48,474 nucleotides of DNA from Streptomyces lydicus (GCF_000717345.1 NZ_JNZA01000046.1:1-48474); one strand, 5' to 3'. Shown: positions 23,745 to 32,190, counted from the first letter of the stretch. The notes: generated by a model not told the origin, from the sequence alone. Made by a program: numbers and translations.

Positions 23745-23910
23745 TTCCTGCCGGTCCGGCCGTCGATCGTGACGAGACCACGACACAGGGGAGGGTACGG
23801 GCGTCGGGGTAGGCCGGTTCGACGTGCGACGGCCGAGCAGCAGGAGGGTGGGAGGGAGAAGCCGGGGGACGCCCAAGGCGCGTATGCCGAGGGGCCGCGG
23901 GTCGGACGCC
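23745..23910 (-). pseudogene. Frameshifted fragment of a GT39-like glycosyltransferase
   Basis: On the minus strand this region repeats a central part of the intact glycosyltransferase at about 22590-22745. It reads GIRALGVPRLLPPTLLLL where the gene has GLRAVGIPLLLLPTLLLL, then after a one-base shift HVEPAYPDAR against HVEPAYVDRY. DNA similarity is plain from about 23780 to 23905 with at least two small indels and weakens beyond. No start, N-terminus or C-terminus remains. It is the residue of a paralogue or of a tandem duplication. Confidence 0.75.
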
Positions 23911-23930
23911 CGCGGCCCCCGGCAGCCGGC

Positions 23931-26903
23931 TCAGGTGATGCGGACCAGCTTCGCTCCGAACGAAGGCTCGACCAGGTCCTCCTTCAGGGCGACCGGCACC
24001 TTCTGCATGCTTTCGCCGTTGCCGACGGTCAGCACACCGACCTCGGTGCCGGCCTTCGCGGTGTGCGGGACGGTCTTGCCGCCGTCACCGACACTCAGCT
24101 TCAGCTTCTGGCCCGGGACGCCGACCGCCTTCAGGTCCTTGGTGGCGACGACCGGCGTGAGGCCGTTCAGGCCGTCGTCGACATAGCCGACGACCTGGCC
24201 CTTCTTCACCGCCGGGGCAGAGGTCAGCGCGTTGCGCACGGCCTCGATGACCTTCTGGCTGTTGTCCTTGACCAGGGTGAGGCTGTTGGCACCGTCGGGG
24301 TCCAGGCCCTTGAAGTGCTGGTCCATCATCGTGCCCAGGATCAGCCGGTCCTTGCCGTCGACGGTCTTGTAGGCCGCCCAGGAGAGCGTGCCGCCGGCCG
24401 CCGTGCTGGAGCCGGTCTTGATGCCCTTGATGCTCAGGCCGGCCAGCAGCAGGTTGTCGATGTTGCTGTTGATCCGCTGCGACAGGCCCGGGATGTCGGC
24501 GTTCGTCATGGCGACGATCGGCCGGAAGGCGTCGTACTTCATGACGGCCTCGGCCAGCTTCAGCTGGTCCACGGCGGTGCTGACGGTCTTGGGGTCCAGG
24601 CCGCTGGGGTCCGTGTAGGTGGTGTTCTTCATGCCCAGGTCCTTGGCGGCGGCGTTCATCTTCTTGACGAACGCCGCCTCGTTGTCGGACTTGGTGTCCC
24701 AACGGGCCAGCAGCCGGGCGATGTTGTTGCCGGACGGGATCATCAGCATCTTGAGCATGTTCTGCTGGCTGAACTTCTGCCCGGCCTTCAGCCCCTCGAT
24801 CCGGGACTCGTGCCTGGAACCGCCCTCGGTCACCGCCTTGGCGTCGACCTCGATCTTCGGCCCCCCCTCGTCCTTCTTGAGCGGGTGGTCCCGGAGGATG
24901 ACGTAGGCCGTCATGATCTTGGCCACGCTCGCGGTCGGCACCGGCTTCTGCGGGCCGAACGTCCCCAGGTCACCGGAGCCCACCACCTTGATTGCCGCCT
25001 GGCCCTGCGCAGGCCACGGGATGGTGAGCTTGCCGCCCTCGAAGGTGAACGAGGACGTGGCGTCGCCGACGGTGAGCGTCGGGTCGGGCAGCGGGCGCAC
25101 GCTCTGGGCCACCACGAAGATGATCGCCAGGAGCACGGCCAGCGGGGTCCAGATCTTGAACCGGCGGACGACGATGCGCAGCGGGGTCTCGGGCGGCGGC
25201 GGGGTGTTGGTGAGCTTGGCCAGCAGGTCGAGCGGGGGCAGCGGTTGCTGCTTGGTCCGCTCCGACTCGGGCAGCCCGGCCGCGGCGCCCGCGTCGGCGG
25301 CGGGCGGCATGGCACCGGGCCGGTCGGCGGGCTTCGGCGGCGTGCCCGGCTTGGCGGGCGCGGCGGCCGGCAGCGCCCCGGCAGCGGCGGCGGCCTTGCC
25401 ACTCGCGCCCGGCGCCTTACCGGCAGGCTTGTCCGCCCCCTTCGACGTCTCCTTGGGGACATCCTTGGTCGCGTCCTTCGCCGCGCCCTTCGGGGTCTCC
25501 TTGGCCGTCTCCTTCGACGTGTCCTTGCCGGGCGTACGGGCCGGGGTCCTGGGCGCCGTCTTGCCCAGTGACCGCCCCGCCGCGGAGTCGTCGGCCGACT
25601 TCAGCGCGACGAACTGACTGGTCCGCTCCGCGTCGCTCTCGGCAGCGGAGCCACCGCCCTTGGCGCCCTTGGACTCGTCCTTGGCCTTGTCCTTGGAAGC
25701 GGCCTCTTCCTTGCCCTTGTCGCTGTCCTTGGAACCGAGCGCCCCCTTGGCGCCCTCCGCGGCCTTGCCGTTGGCCTGCTCCGCGGACGTGTCCTTCGTG
25801 TCCTTGCTCTGCTCCGCGGACCGGCCCTTGGCGGGCGGGTTGATCTTGAACGCCGTGGTCGCCTGGTCGACGGCCTCGCCCGAGGCAGCCTTCCCCTTAC
25901 CCTTCGCGACAGCAAACACCCGGGTGGCGTCATCGACCGCCGACCCGCCGTCACCGGCCTCGCCGTCACCCGGCTCGCCGGCCGCGTCGTCGGCCTTCCC
26001 GTCACCCTCGGCGCCGGACGCACCCTTCTGCGCCCCGACCGTCTTGAACACGGCCGTCGGCTGATCAACAACCTTGCGCTCAGCCTTGGCCCCGGACTTG
26101 GCCCCGGACTCAGCCTTGCCCTTGACCTCGGAGTCAGCCTTGCCCGCAGGCTCGACCTTGGCCTTGGCGTCAGCCTTCGCCTCCGCCTCGTCCGTGACGT
26201 CGACGGGGGCCTCAGCCTCCGCGGCCTTCGCGTCCGTCTTCGCCTCGCCCTTCACCCCGACCTTCGCACCGGACTTGCCGCCCTTCGCGTCGGACTTCAC
26301 TCCGGCCTTCGCATCGGCCTTCGCGTCGGACTTTGCAGCCGGCTTTGCGGCGGCACCCTCGGAGTCGCCCTTCACCGCACCGGAAGACTCCTCGGAGCCG
26401 GACTCCTCAGAGCCGGCCTTCTCCGAACCGGCCTTCTCCGAACCGCCCTCGGACACCGACGCCTTGGCGCCGGACTCGCCGGAACCCTCCGACCCGGACC
26501 CCTCGGACGCACGGCCCTCAGAGGCCGGACTCCCGGAACTCTCGGAGCCGGACTCCCCGGCGCCACCGGCGCGGTCGGCGCCGTCGCCGCCCTCTTCCGC
26601 GTCGCCCTCGTCGCCCTTCCCGGCGACCCAGGCCGCCACGGCGTCCCGCAGACGGCCGTCGCCGCCCTCGGCGCCCTCGGCGTCCGCAGTGGCCCCAGTG
26701 GCCTCCTGAGGCGCGTCAGAGCCCTCAGGGGCCTCGCCCTTCCCAGGCGCCTCGGAATCCTCAGCCGCCTCAGCAGCCCCGGTCTCCGTCGCCGGCTCGT
26801 CCGGCTTCCCGCGGAGGACCGACAGGCGCGGATCACGTCCGCTCTGCGCCGCCTCCCCCGACGACTGCTTCTTGTCCGACTTGTCGGGGGACTCGCCCGC
26901 CAC
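23931..26903 (-). CDS. D-alanyl-D-alanine carboxypeptidase with giant disordered N-terminus
   Basis: A 990-residue S11-family penicillin-binding protein. Residues 1 to about 580 are low-complexity, rich in Lys, Glu, Ala, Gly, Ser and Asp, predicted cytoplasmic and disordered. One transmembrane helix follows (about 586-605, WTPLAVLLAIIFVVAQ). The extracytoplasmic domain has all three active-site motifs: SVAK (about 656), SGN (about 723) and KTG (about 830, GIKTGSSTAAGG). A C-terminal beta domain follows. It trims the terminal D-Ala of peptidoglycan stems. The GTG at 26901-26903 follows GAAGGAG by eight bases. From memory it corresponds to S. coelicolor SCO4439, reported to affect spores and glycopeptide response; treat that as recollection. 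It is divergent from the GPP34 gene. Confidence 0.93.
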   Translation of the reverse strand: MAGESPDKSDKKQSSGEAAQSGRDPRLSVLRGKPDEPATETGAAEAAEDSEAPGKGEAPEGSDAPQEATGATADAEGAEGGDGRLRDAVAAWVAGKGDEGDAEEGGDGADRAGGAGESGSESSGSPASEGRASEGSGSEGSGESGAKASVSEGGSEKAGSEKAGSEESGSEESSGAVKGDSEGAAAKPAAKSDAKADAKAGVKSDAKGGKSGAKVGVKGEAKTDAKAAEAEAPVDVTDEAEAKADAKAKVEPAGKADSEVKGKAESGAKSGAKAERKVVDQPTAVFKTVGAQKGASGAEGDGKADDAAGEPGDGEAGDGGSAVDDATRVFAVAKGKGKAASGEAVDQATTAFKINPPAKGRSAEQSKDTKDTSAEQANGKAAEGAKGALGSKDSDKGKEEAASKDKAKDESKGAKGGGSAAESDAERTSQFVALKSADDSAAGRSLGKTAPRTPARTPGKDTSKETAKETPKGAAKDATKDVPKETSKGADKPAGKAPGASGKAAAAAGALPAAAPAKPGTPPKPADRPGAMPPAADAGAAAGLPESERTKQQPLPPLDLLAKLTNTPPPPETPLRIVVRRFKIWTPLAVLLAIIFVVAQSVRPLPDPTLTVGDATSSFTFEGGKLTIPWPAQGQAAIKVVGSGDLGTFGPQKPVPTASVAKIMTAYVILRDHPLKKDEGGPKIEVDAKAVTEGGSRHESRIEGLKAGQKFSQQNMLKMLMIPSGNNIARLLARWDTKSDNEAAFVKKMNAAAKDLGMKNTTYTDPSGLDPKTVSTAVDQLKLAEAVMKYDAFRPIVAMTNADIPGLSQRINSNIDNLLLAGLSIKGIKTGSSTAAGGTLSWAAYKTVDGKDRLILGTMMDQHFKGLDPDGANSLTLVKDNSQKVIEAVRNALTSAPAVKKGQVVGYVDDGLNGLTPVVATKDLKAVGVPGQKLKLSVGDGGKTVPHTAKAGTEVGVLTVGNGESMQKVPVALKEDLVEPSFGAKLVRIT

Positions 26904-27144
26904 CGATGTCTCCTTCGTACGTCGCACTGCCCTGCCCGGCCCAGTGTTTCCAAGTGTCCTGTGTCCGCGCGACGTCACCCCACCGCCACGCGAATCGGGA
27001 CGCGCCCCACCCCTCGGAGAGATGTCGCCCACGTGCAAGACGAGAACGACATACCTACCGGTTCCCTACCGAACCCCCCACGCACTCTCGACAGATGAAT
27101 GTGAGAGGGGTCACCCTGTCATTCATCCACGCGGGGAGGCATGG

Positions 27145-27915
27145 ATGGGCAGGAGCCGCAGAACAATTCCGGAGGAGCTTCTGCTGCTCGCTTTGGACCC
27201 GACGACGGGTACCACAGCGCAGCCGCAGTCGCTCGACCTCGGCCTGGCCGGGGCCCAGCTAGTAGAGCTGGCTCTGGCAGGACGGATAGCCCCAGACGGG
27301 GATCGTATCGCCGTGGTGATGGCACGGCCGACAGGAGATCCGACTCTGGACTCCGCGCTCGAACTGCTGCGCCGACGCGGCAGTCCGGTGCGGGCGGTCC
27401 ACTGGATCGGCGGACCCCGACTGGGGCTTCGCCAGACGTACCTCACGCATCTCGAACGGTGCGGCATGGTGCATGCCGTGGCGGGCCAGATGTGCGGGGT
27501 GCTGCCGACGACGCGCTACCAAGCGACGGAGACGGCCATCAGCCGGGAAATCAGGGCCCGGCTGGACAACGCGATCCGCACCGGCGTACCCCCGGACCCG
27601 CGGACCGCGGCGCTCGCCGCGCTGGCTCATGCGGTCGGACTCGGCAAGCACCTCTACCCAGGGAACGAAGGGCGGTCATCGCGCTCCCGTCTCCGGGATC
27701 TGATCCGGCACGACCCGATGGGCGGGCTGGTCGCCCACGCCGTCATGGACGTGCAGAACGGTGCCGCGGCACAGCCCCGACGGCCGCAGGCCGCCGGAGC
27801 AACAGCGGGAGCAGGAGCCGTACGGCAGCCGGCGGCCCGTGCCGCGGAACCGGCCGGCGCGCCGGGGCAGGCACGGCACGGCCACGGCAGGATGGCCCGG
27901 GTGGGCGCCCGCTGA
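27145..27915 (+). CDS. GPP34 (GOLPH3/Vps74-like) family protein, 256 aa
   Basis: Begins MGRSRRTIPEELLLLALDP, the typical opening of the family, followed by the hydrophobic core LGLAGAQLVELALAGRI and a helical bundle to about residue 200. A Gly/Ala/Gln/Arg-rich tail of about 50 residues is probably disordered. Eukaryotic members bind phosphatidylinositol 4-phosphate in the Golgi; bacterial ones are of unknown role and common in Streptomyces. The ATG at 27145 has GGGGAGG six bases upstream; the longer open frame is rejected. It is divergent from the carboxypeptidase gene and ends at the large hairpin at 28114-28167. Confidence 0.88.
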   Translation: MGRSRRTIPEELLLLALDPTTGTTAQPQSLDLGLAGAQLVELALAGRIAPDGDRIAVVMARPTGDPTLDSALELLRRRGSPVRAVHWIGGPRLGLRQTYLTHLERCGMVHAVAGQMCGVLPTTRYQATETAISREIRARLDNAIRTGVPPDPRTAALAALAHAVGLGKHLYPGNEGRSSRSRLRDLIRHDPMGGLVAHAVMDVQNGAAAQPRRPQAAGATAGAGAVRQPAARAAEPAGAPGQARHGHGRMARVGAR

Positions 27916-28274
27916 CGCCCTGAGGGCCGCGCCCGTACGCGCCGCACGCCCCTCGCACCACCAGTGCGCACGTACGGCGTTCCGCACCACCGGTGTACGA
28001 CACCTGACGCCCCCGCAGCACCGGCGCCGGGCCACGTCAGCACCGCTCTTGCACCACCTCCGCACCATTCGCACCACCGTCCCCACAGTCCCGTTCGGGA
28101 GCCGCAGCAAGAAGCGCGGGGTGGCGGACCGGCCGTCTCGGACGACGGCCGGCCCGCCACCCCGCGCACATGACCGCTCGCCTTGTGTGTGCGTTTCACT
28201 GCGCGGTGTCACTCCGGAGTGGCAGTCTGCTGAAGAAGAAACAACAGCAGTACGGAGCCGGAGGTGCACTTTCC
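27916..28274. other. Intergenic region with GCACCACC repeats and long hairpin
   Basis: There is no gene in these 359 bp. GCACCACC occurs at 27955, 27984, 28051 and 28071, with a partial copy (GCACCATT) at 28062. The strongest hairpin of the window follows at 28114-28167, then the probable promoter of the XRE regulator (28170-28274), which is less GC-rich. Confidence 0.5.
28114..28167 (+). terminator. Very long hairpin terminator
   Basis: A stem of about 24 bp with a single A/C mismatch and a 6-nt loop (TCGGAC), running from GCGCGGGGTGG on the left to CCACCCCGCGC on the right. It separates the GPP34 gene from the XRE regulator. Confidence 0.85.
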
Positions 28275-29141
28275 GTGGCGTCCAATGTCAACCCCACCGT
28301 CAGGCGACGCCGGTTGGGCCAGGAGCTGCGCAGGCTCCGGGAGCTCAAGGGCATGACGGCGGAAGAGGTGGCCGAGCGGCTGCTGGTCTCCCAGTCGAAG
28401 ATCAGCAGGCTCGAGAACGGCCGCCGCAGCATCAGCCAGCGCGATGTCCGCGACCTGTGCGGCGTGTACGAGGTCGAGGACCACCGCATAGTCGATTCGC
28501 TGATGCAGATGGCGAAGGATTCGCGCCAGCAGGGCTGGTGGCACGCCTTCGGCGACATTCCGTACAGCGTCTACATCGGTCTGGAGACCGAGGCCGCCTC
28601 ACTGCGGATCTACGAGTCCCTGCTGGTGCCGGGCCTGCTGCAGACTCCCGGTTACGCCGAGGCCGTCATCCCGGGCACGGTCCCCGAGCTGGCGCCGGAC
28701 CACTTGGAGAAGCGCATCCAGGTGCGGATGCGCCGCCAGGAGCGGGTCAACGACCCCGAGCGGCCGCTGCGGCTGTGGGTGGTGCTGGACGAGAGCGCCC
28801 TGCGCCGGGTGGTCGGCAGCCACCTGATCATGCGCGAACAGCTCGACCATCTCGTCGAGATGAGCAATTTGCCACATGTGACGGTGCAGATCCTTCCGTA
28901 CGACACCGGCGCCCACGCCGGAATGTCGGGAACGTTCTCGATCCTGGAATTCGACGACGCCTCCGATTCCAGCGTGGTGTACATCGAAGGCGTCACCAGC
29001 GACCTCTATCTGGAGAAAACCAACGATGTGCACAAATACACGATCATGTACGAGCATTTGCGTGCACAGGCCCTGAGCGCGGAAGCCAGCAGGGAGTTCA
29101 TCGCCGCGGCGGCGAAATCCCATGCGGACGCGAGGGGGTAA
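28275..29141 (+). CDS. scr1: XRE-family regulator with DUF5753 (Scr1-like)
   Basis: A 288-residue DNA-binding regulator. The helix-turn-helix is at about 10-65 (LRELKGMTAEEVAERL, SQSKISRLENGRR) and DUF5753 at about 95-275 (VPGLLQTPGYAEAV, LWVVLDESALRRVVG, VQILPYDTGAHAGM). The GTG at 28275 with GGAGG upstream is preferred; the earlier in-frame start has no family similarity. The next gene encodes DUF397, the standard partner. The order carboxypeptidase, GPP34, XRE, DUF397 matches, from memory, S. coelicolor SCO4439-SCO4442, where the pair Scr1/Scr2 was described as a positive regulator of antibiotic production. Orthology is inferred, not tested. Confidence 0.85.
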   Translation: MASNVNPTVRRRRLGQELRRLRELKGMTAEEVAERLLVSQSKISRLENGRRSISQRDVRDLCGVYEVEDHRIVDSLMQMAKDSRQQGWWHAFGDIPYSVYIGLETEAASLRIYESLLVPGLLQTPGYAEAVIPGTVPELAPDHLEKRIQVRMRRQERVNDPERPLRLWVVLDESALRRVVGSHLIMREQLDHLVEMSNLPHVTVQILPYDTGAHAGMSGTFSILEFDDASDSSVVYIEGVTSDLYLEKTNDVHKYTIMYEHLRAQALSAEASREFIAAAAKSHADARG

Positions 29142-29165
29142 GGCCCGAGCTTCACGGAAAGCGGG

Positions 29166-29182
29166 CGGAATCCAGGATTCCG
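29166..29182. promoter_or_regulatory. Perfect palindrome between XRE and DUF397 genes
   Basis: CGGAATCC-A-GGATTCCG is perfectly symmetric over 17 bp and lies 25 bp past the XRE stop codon, in front of the DUF397 gene. Too short a loop for a hairpin, so a protein-binding site is more likely. The XRE protein is the obvious candidate binder. Confidence 0.45.
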
Positions 29183-29339
29183 GAGAAAGGGTTCGCACGG
29201 TACACCTGCCCGCTGGCCGATGAAAAGAGATCAAGGAATATGCCATTCGGACGGGTGAACGGCCTCTGCGGCTCGTGATGTTGGCGCGTAGCGTCATCAC
29301 TACCGAATCCGCGGTAACTCAGAGTGAGCTGGAGTGAAC

Positions 29340-29549
29340 ATGGCCGTGCAGCCGAATTCCGCATTCTCCTGGACCAAGTCCTCGTACTCCGGTGGCAACG
29401 GCGCCTGCGTGGAAATCGCCGTCCCCACCACCGCTGCCATCGCGGTGCGCGACTCCAAGGACCCCGAGGGGCCGCGCCTGACCTTCGTCAACTCCGCCTG
29501 GAGCCGCTTTGTGTCGGACGTCGCCGATGGCACGTTCGACGTGGCGTGA
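29340..29549 (+). CDS. scr2: DUF397 protein (Scr2-like), 69 aa
   Basis: The family core is complete: FSWTKSSYSGGNGACVEIAV, VRDSKDPEGPRLTF and the C-terminal WSRFVSDV. These small acidic proteins act with the neighbouring XRE-DUF5753 regulator, either as antitoxin-like or co-regulator subunits. The ATG at 29340 has GGAG five bases upstream; the GTG at 29334 is an alternative. It is separated from the regulator by 198 bp that include a perfect palindrome, so it may have its own promoter. The symbol rests on synteny recalled from S. coelicolor. Confidence 0.85.
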   Translation: MAVQPNSAFSWTKSSYSGGNGACVEIAVPTTAAIAVRDSKDPEGPRLTFVNSAWSRFVSDVADGTFDVA

Positions 29550-29609
29550 CCTGAACCCTCACGATCCGCTTTCCGCAGATACGAGCCCTCTCGACTGGAT
29601 CGCCGTCCC

Positions 29610-29627
29610 GGCCGAGGGGGCTCGGCC
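29610..29627 (+). terminator. Probable terminator after DUF397 gene
   Basis: GGCCGAG and CTCGGCC form a perfect 7-bp stem with loop GGGG, 60 bp past the stop. Confidence 0.5.
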
Positions 29628-29712
29628 CTGCCCGGACCCGCACGCCCCCTCCCGCGAGCGCCCCGCCTCCCCGCTACCAGGCCCCGGGGATATTACGCCC
29701 CGTGAGCGGAAT

Positions 29713-30609
29713 TCAGCGCAATTCGGCCACGTACCGGTCCGTCCCCGGGACGGTCGGAACGAACGGCGCCACCAGCTCCACGCGCCCCAGCCCTGACTCC
29801 GCCACCTCCCGCCCCAGGTCCGCGAAGTGCGCCGCCCACCCCTCGCGCGGGTCCTGCTGGAGGAACCACAGCAGCGTCAGCCGGGTCTCGACACCCTCGA
29901 CCTGCTTCACGTACGTCATCCGGTCGCCGGGTAGCGGGGTGGGCCGGAAGACCGTGACCATGGCCGCCGGGGAGCCCGCCAGCCGCTGCGGCAGATGCCG
30001 GGTGCGCAACCACGCCAGCAGCTCCGCCCGTTCCCGCGGCCCGGCCGCGTCGATCACCTCCAGCACCAGCCCCGCGTACGGGTGGTCCAGTGCGTGGAAG
30101 TCCCGGGGGCCCTCCGCCCCGTCCCGGTAGACCGTCGCCACATGGTCCTGGAAGGCCGTGAAGACGTGCGTACGGTCCTGGTGGATCCGGCCGTCCCGGT
30201 TGAGGCGCCGGTTGATGGCGACGGTCCACCGCATGTGCTCGTCGTAGCGGCCCTCGGTGAGCCAGTACGTGGAGAGGTAGCAGCCGGCCGTCACCGGCCG
30301 GGCGACGGCGGACTCCTCGGGGTAGCGCAGCAGTTGCAGCGCGCGGGTGGCGACCCAGCGGCGGCCGGCGAAGATCCAGGGCATCGCCATCGCCCCGGCG
30401 ATGTAGTGGTCGTCCTCGTACCAGCGGTTGTAGCCGTGCTCATGGCCCGGATGCGGTTCGACCATGGTGATCAGCGCATGCCCGGGGTGCACGCCGTAGG
30501 GACCGATGGCGGCCAGCTCGGCATAGGTGGCGGCCCGGGTGTCCACGGCAGTCTCGGCGGCGGGTTCGGCAGCCGAGCCCGCCGGTGTGTCCGTGCTGTC
30601 TGCGGTCAT
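29713..30609 (-). CDS. Uncharacterised protein, 298 aa, possible dimeric alpha-beta barrel
   Basis: A soluble protein with good codon bias. The stretch HGYNRWYEDDHYIAGAMAMP resembles the NxWYxxxH signature of EthD-like dimeric alpha-beta barrel proteins. A second half (RAELLAWLRTRHLPQRLAG, GVETRLTLLWFLQQDP) could be a second barrel unit. This is only a motif-level hint, and no reaction can be named. The N-terminal 35 residues are Ala/Thr/Glu-rich. Start choice is uncertain: 30609 (MTADSTD) and 30636 both lack a good ribosome binding site. It is divergent from the aminotransferase gene and shares its promoter region, which holds a nested palindrome. Confidence 0.65.
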   Translation of the reverse strand: MTADSTDTPAGSAAEPAAETAVDTRAATYAELAAIGPYGVHPGHALITMVEPHPGHEHGYNRWYEDDHYIAGAMAMPWIFAGRRWVATRALQLLRYPEESAVARPVTAGCYLSTYWLTEGRYDEHMRWTVAINRRLNRDGRIHQDRTHVFTAFQDHVATVYRDGAEGPRDFHALDHPYAGLVLEVIDAAGPRERAELLAWLRTRHLPQRLAGSPAAMVTVFRPTPLPGDRMTYVKQVEGVETRLTLLWFLQQDPREGWAAHFADLGREVAESGLGRVELVAPFVPTVPGTDRYVAELR

Positions 30610-30750
30610 GACAGACAGGTCTAGCTGACGCAGCATCAGAAGGGGAGGGGTGCGGGAGACGGAGGCGGCGGAGCAGGAGGAACGGGCGCACTTCGTTCAC
30701 TATGCGGGCACCCCTGCACACCGCCTTCCGCCGCGCTTAAGCTGCCTGGC

Positions 30751-30780
30751 ATCTGCAGCTAACGAGGGTTAACCGCAGAT
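30751..30780. promoter_or_regulatory. Nested 30-bp palindrome upstream of aminotransferase
   Basis: Outer arms ATCTGC and GCAGAT enclose inner arms TAAC and GTTA with equal 3-nt spacers and a 4-nt centre. It ends 20 bp before the aminotransferase start, between divergent genes, which suits an operator. Confidence 0.45.
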
Positions 30781-30799
30781 CTGAGCGATGGGAGCTGCC

Positions 30800-32032
30800 A
30801 TGCCGGACGTGCCGGACGTGATCCTTTCCGAGGCCCGTACCCCCGCCCCCGCGCTCGCCGCGCGCGCGGCCCGCACCGGCAGCTCGCCCGTACGCGACAT
30901 CCTGGCGCTCACCGCCCGGCCCGAGGTCATATCGTTCGCCGGCGGGCTGCCCGCGCCCGAGCTGTTCGACGCGGCGGGCATGGCGAACGCCTTCCGGCAC
31001 GTGCTCGCGGAGGCGCCGCGGCGGGTCCTCCAGTACTCCACGACCGAGGGTGACCCGGCGTTGCGGGCGGCCGTCGCGGCGCGCTACTCCGCCCGCGGAC
31101 TGCCCACCGAGGCCGACGACCTGCTGGTGACGACCGGTTCCCAGCAGGGCCTGTCGCTGCTGGCCACCGCGCTGCTGGAGCCCGGTGACGTGGTGCTGGT
31201 CGAGGACCCCTGCTACCTCGCGGCGCTGCAGATCTTCTCGTTCGCCGGCGCCCGGGTGGTCCCGGTGCCGACCGATGACGGCGGCCTGGACCCGGCCGCG
31301 CTGGACAAGATCGCCGCGCGCGAGCGGCCCAAGCTGCTCTACGTCATCCCCACCTTCCAGAACCCGACCGGCCGCACGCTGTCCGCCGAGCGACGGGCCG
31401 CGGTCGCCGAGGTGGCCGCCCGCCGCGGCCTGTGGATCGCCGAGGACGACCCGTACGGGGAGCTGCGGTTCGAGGGCGAGCCGGCGCCGTGGGTGGCGGC
31501 CTTCCCTGGGGCCGAGGACCGTACGGCGCTGCTCGGGTCGTTCTCCAAGGTGATGGCGCCGGGGCTGCGGCTGGGCACGGTGCGGGCGCCGGCCGCGCTG
31601 CGGCGGGCCTGTGCCATCGCCAAGCAGGCCGCCGATCTGCACACCTCGACCATCGATCAGGCCGCCGCCGCCCGGTACTTGGCGGTCACGGACCTGGACG
31701 ACCATCTGGCGCGGGTGCGCGACGCCTACCGCGCGCGGCGGGACGCGCTGATCGACGGGCTGCCCGCGGCGCTCCCGGAGGGCTCGCGGTGGAACCGTCC
31801 GGCGGGCGGCATGTTCGTGTGGGCGACGCTCCCGCCGGGCTACGACGCGGCGGCGCTGCTGCCCGAGGTCGTCAAGCATGACGTCGCCTACGTCCCCGGG
31901 GCGCCGTTCTTCGCCGGGGCGCCGGACCCGACCGCCGCCAGGCTGTCGTTCGTGACGCACGCGCCGGAGGAGATCCGCGAGGGCCTGGGCCGCCTGCGCA
32001 AGGCACTGGAGGGCGCCCGCCGCGAGGGGTGA
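30800..32032 (+). CDS. PLP-dependent aminotransferase (fold type I, class I/II)
   Basis: A 410-residue enzyme like the aminotransferase halves of MocR proteins and the 2-aminoadipate/valine-pyruvate group. Conserved parts are ISFAGGLPAPELF, YSTTEGDPALRAAVAARY, TGSQQGLSLLATALLEPGD cut into cofactor-phosphate and helix segments, PTFQNPTGRTLS, ED-DPYGELRFEG and the PLP lysine in GSFSKVMAPGLRLG. The C-terminal domain has GGMFVWATLP and RLSFV, the carboxylate-binding Arg. ATG 30800 with GGGAG five bases upstream is preferred to 30788. It converts an amino acid and 2-oxoacid pair, but substrates are not deducible. It has no HTH domain, so it is not itself a MocR regulator. The SDR gene follows in the same direction after 158 bp. 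Confidence 0.9.
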   Translation: MPDVPDVILSEARTPAPALAARAARTGSSPVRDILALTARPEVISFAGGLPAPELFDAAGMANAFRHVLAEAPRRVLQYSTTEGDPALRAAVAARYSARGLPTEADDLLVTTGSQQGLSLLATALLEPGDVVLVEDPCYLAALQIFSFAGARVVPVPTDDGGLDPAALDKIAARERPKLLYVIPTFQNPTGRTLSAERRAAVAEVAARRGLWIAEDDPYGELRFEGEPAPWVAAFPGAEDRTALLGSFSKVMAPGLRLGTVRAPAALRRACAIAKQAADLHTSTIDQAAAARYLAVTDLDDHLARVRDAYRARRDALIDGLPAALPEGSRWNRPAGGMFVWATLPPGYDAAALLPEVVKHDVAYVPGAPFFAGAPDPTAARLSFVTHAPEEIREGLGRLRKALEGARREG

Positions 32033-32190
32033 GCCCCCGGTGGCCAGGGGGCGGCCCGCCCCGCCCCCTGGCCACCGGATCGCCGCCGCCTCTGGCCTTC
32101 CGACGCCCTCCGCCCTACCCTGACGCCTCTACCTGACGCCCCATCAGTTCTGTTGACGGATGCGCCGGGCCGGCCCGACAGGAGGCAGAG

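Noticed and set aside
23730..25571. A 613-codon plus-strand frame opposite the carboxypeptidase
   Set aside because: Antisense of a low-complexity Lys/Glu/Ala region; no recognisable protein features.
27955..28078. CRISPR-like array of GCACCACC units
   Set aside because: Units are only 8 bp, unevenly spaced and without spacer structure.
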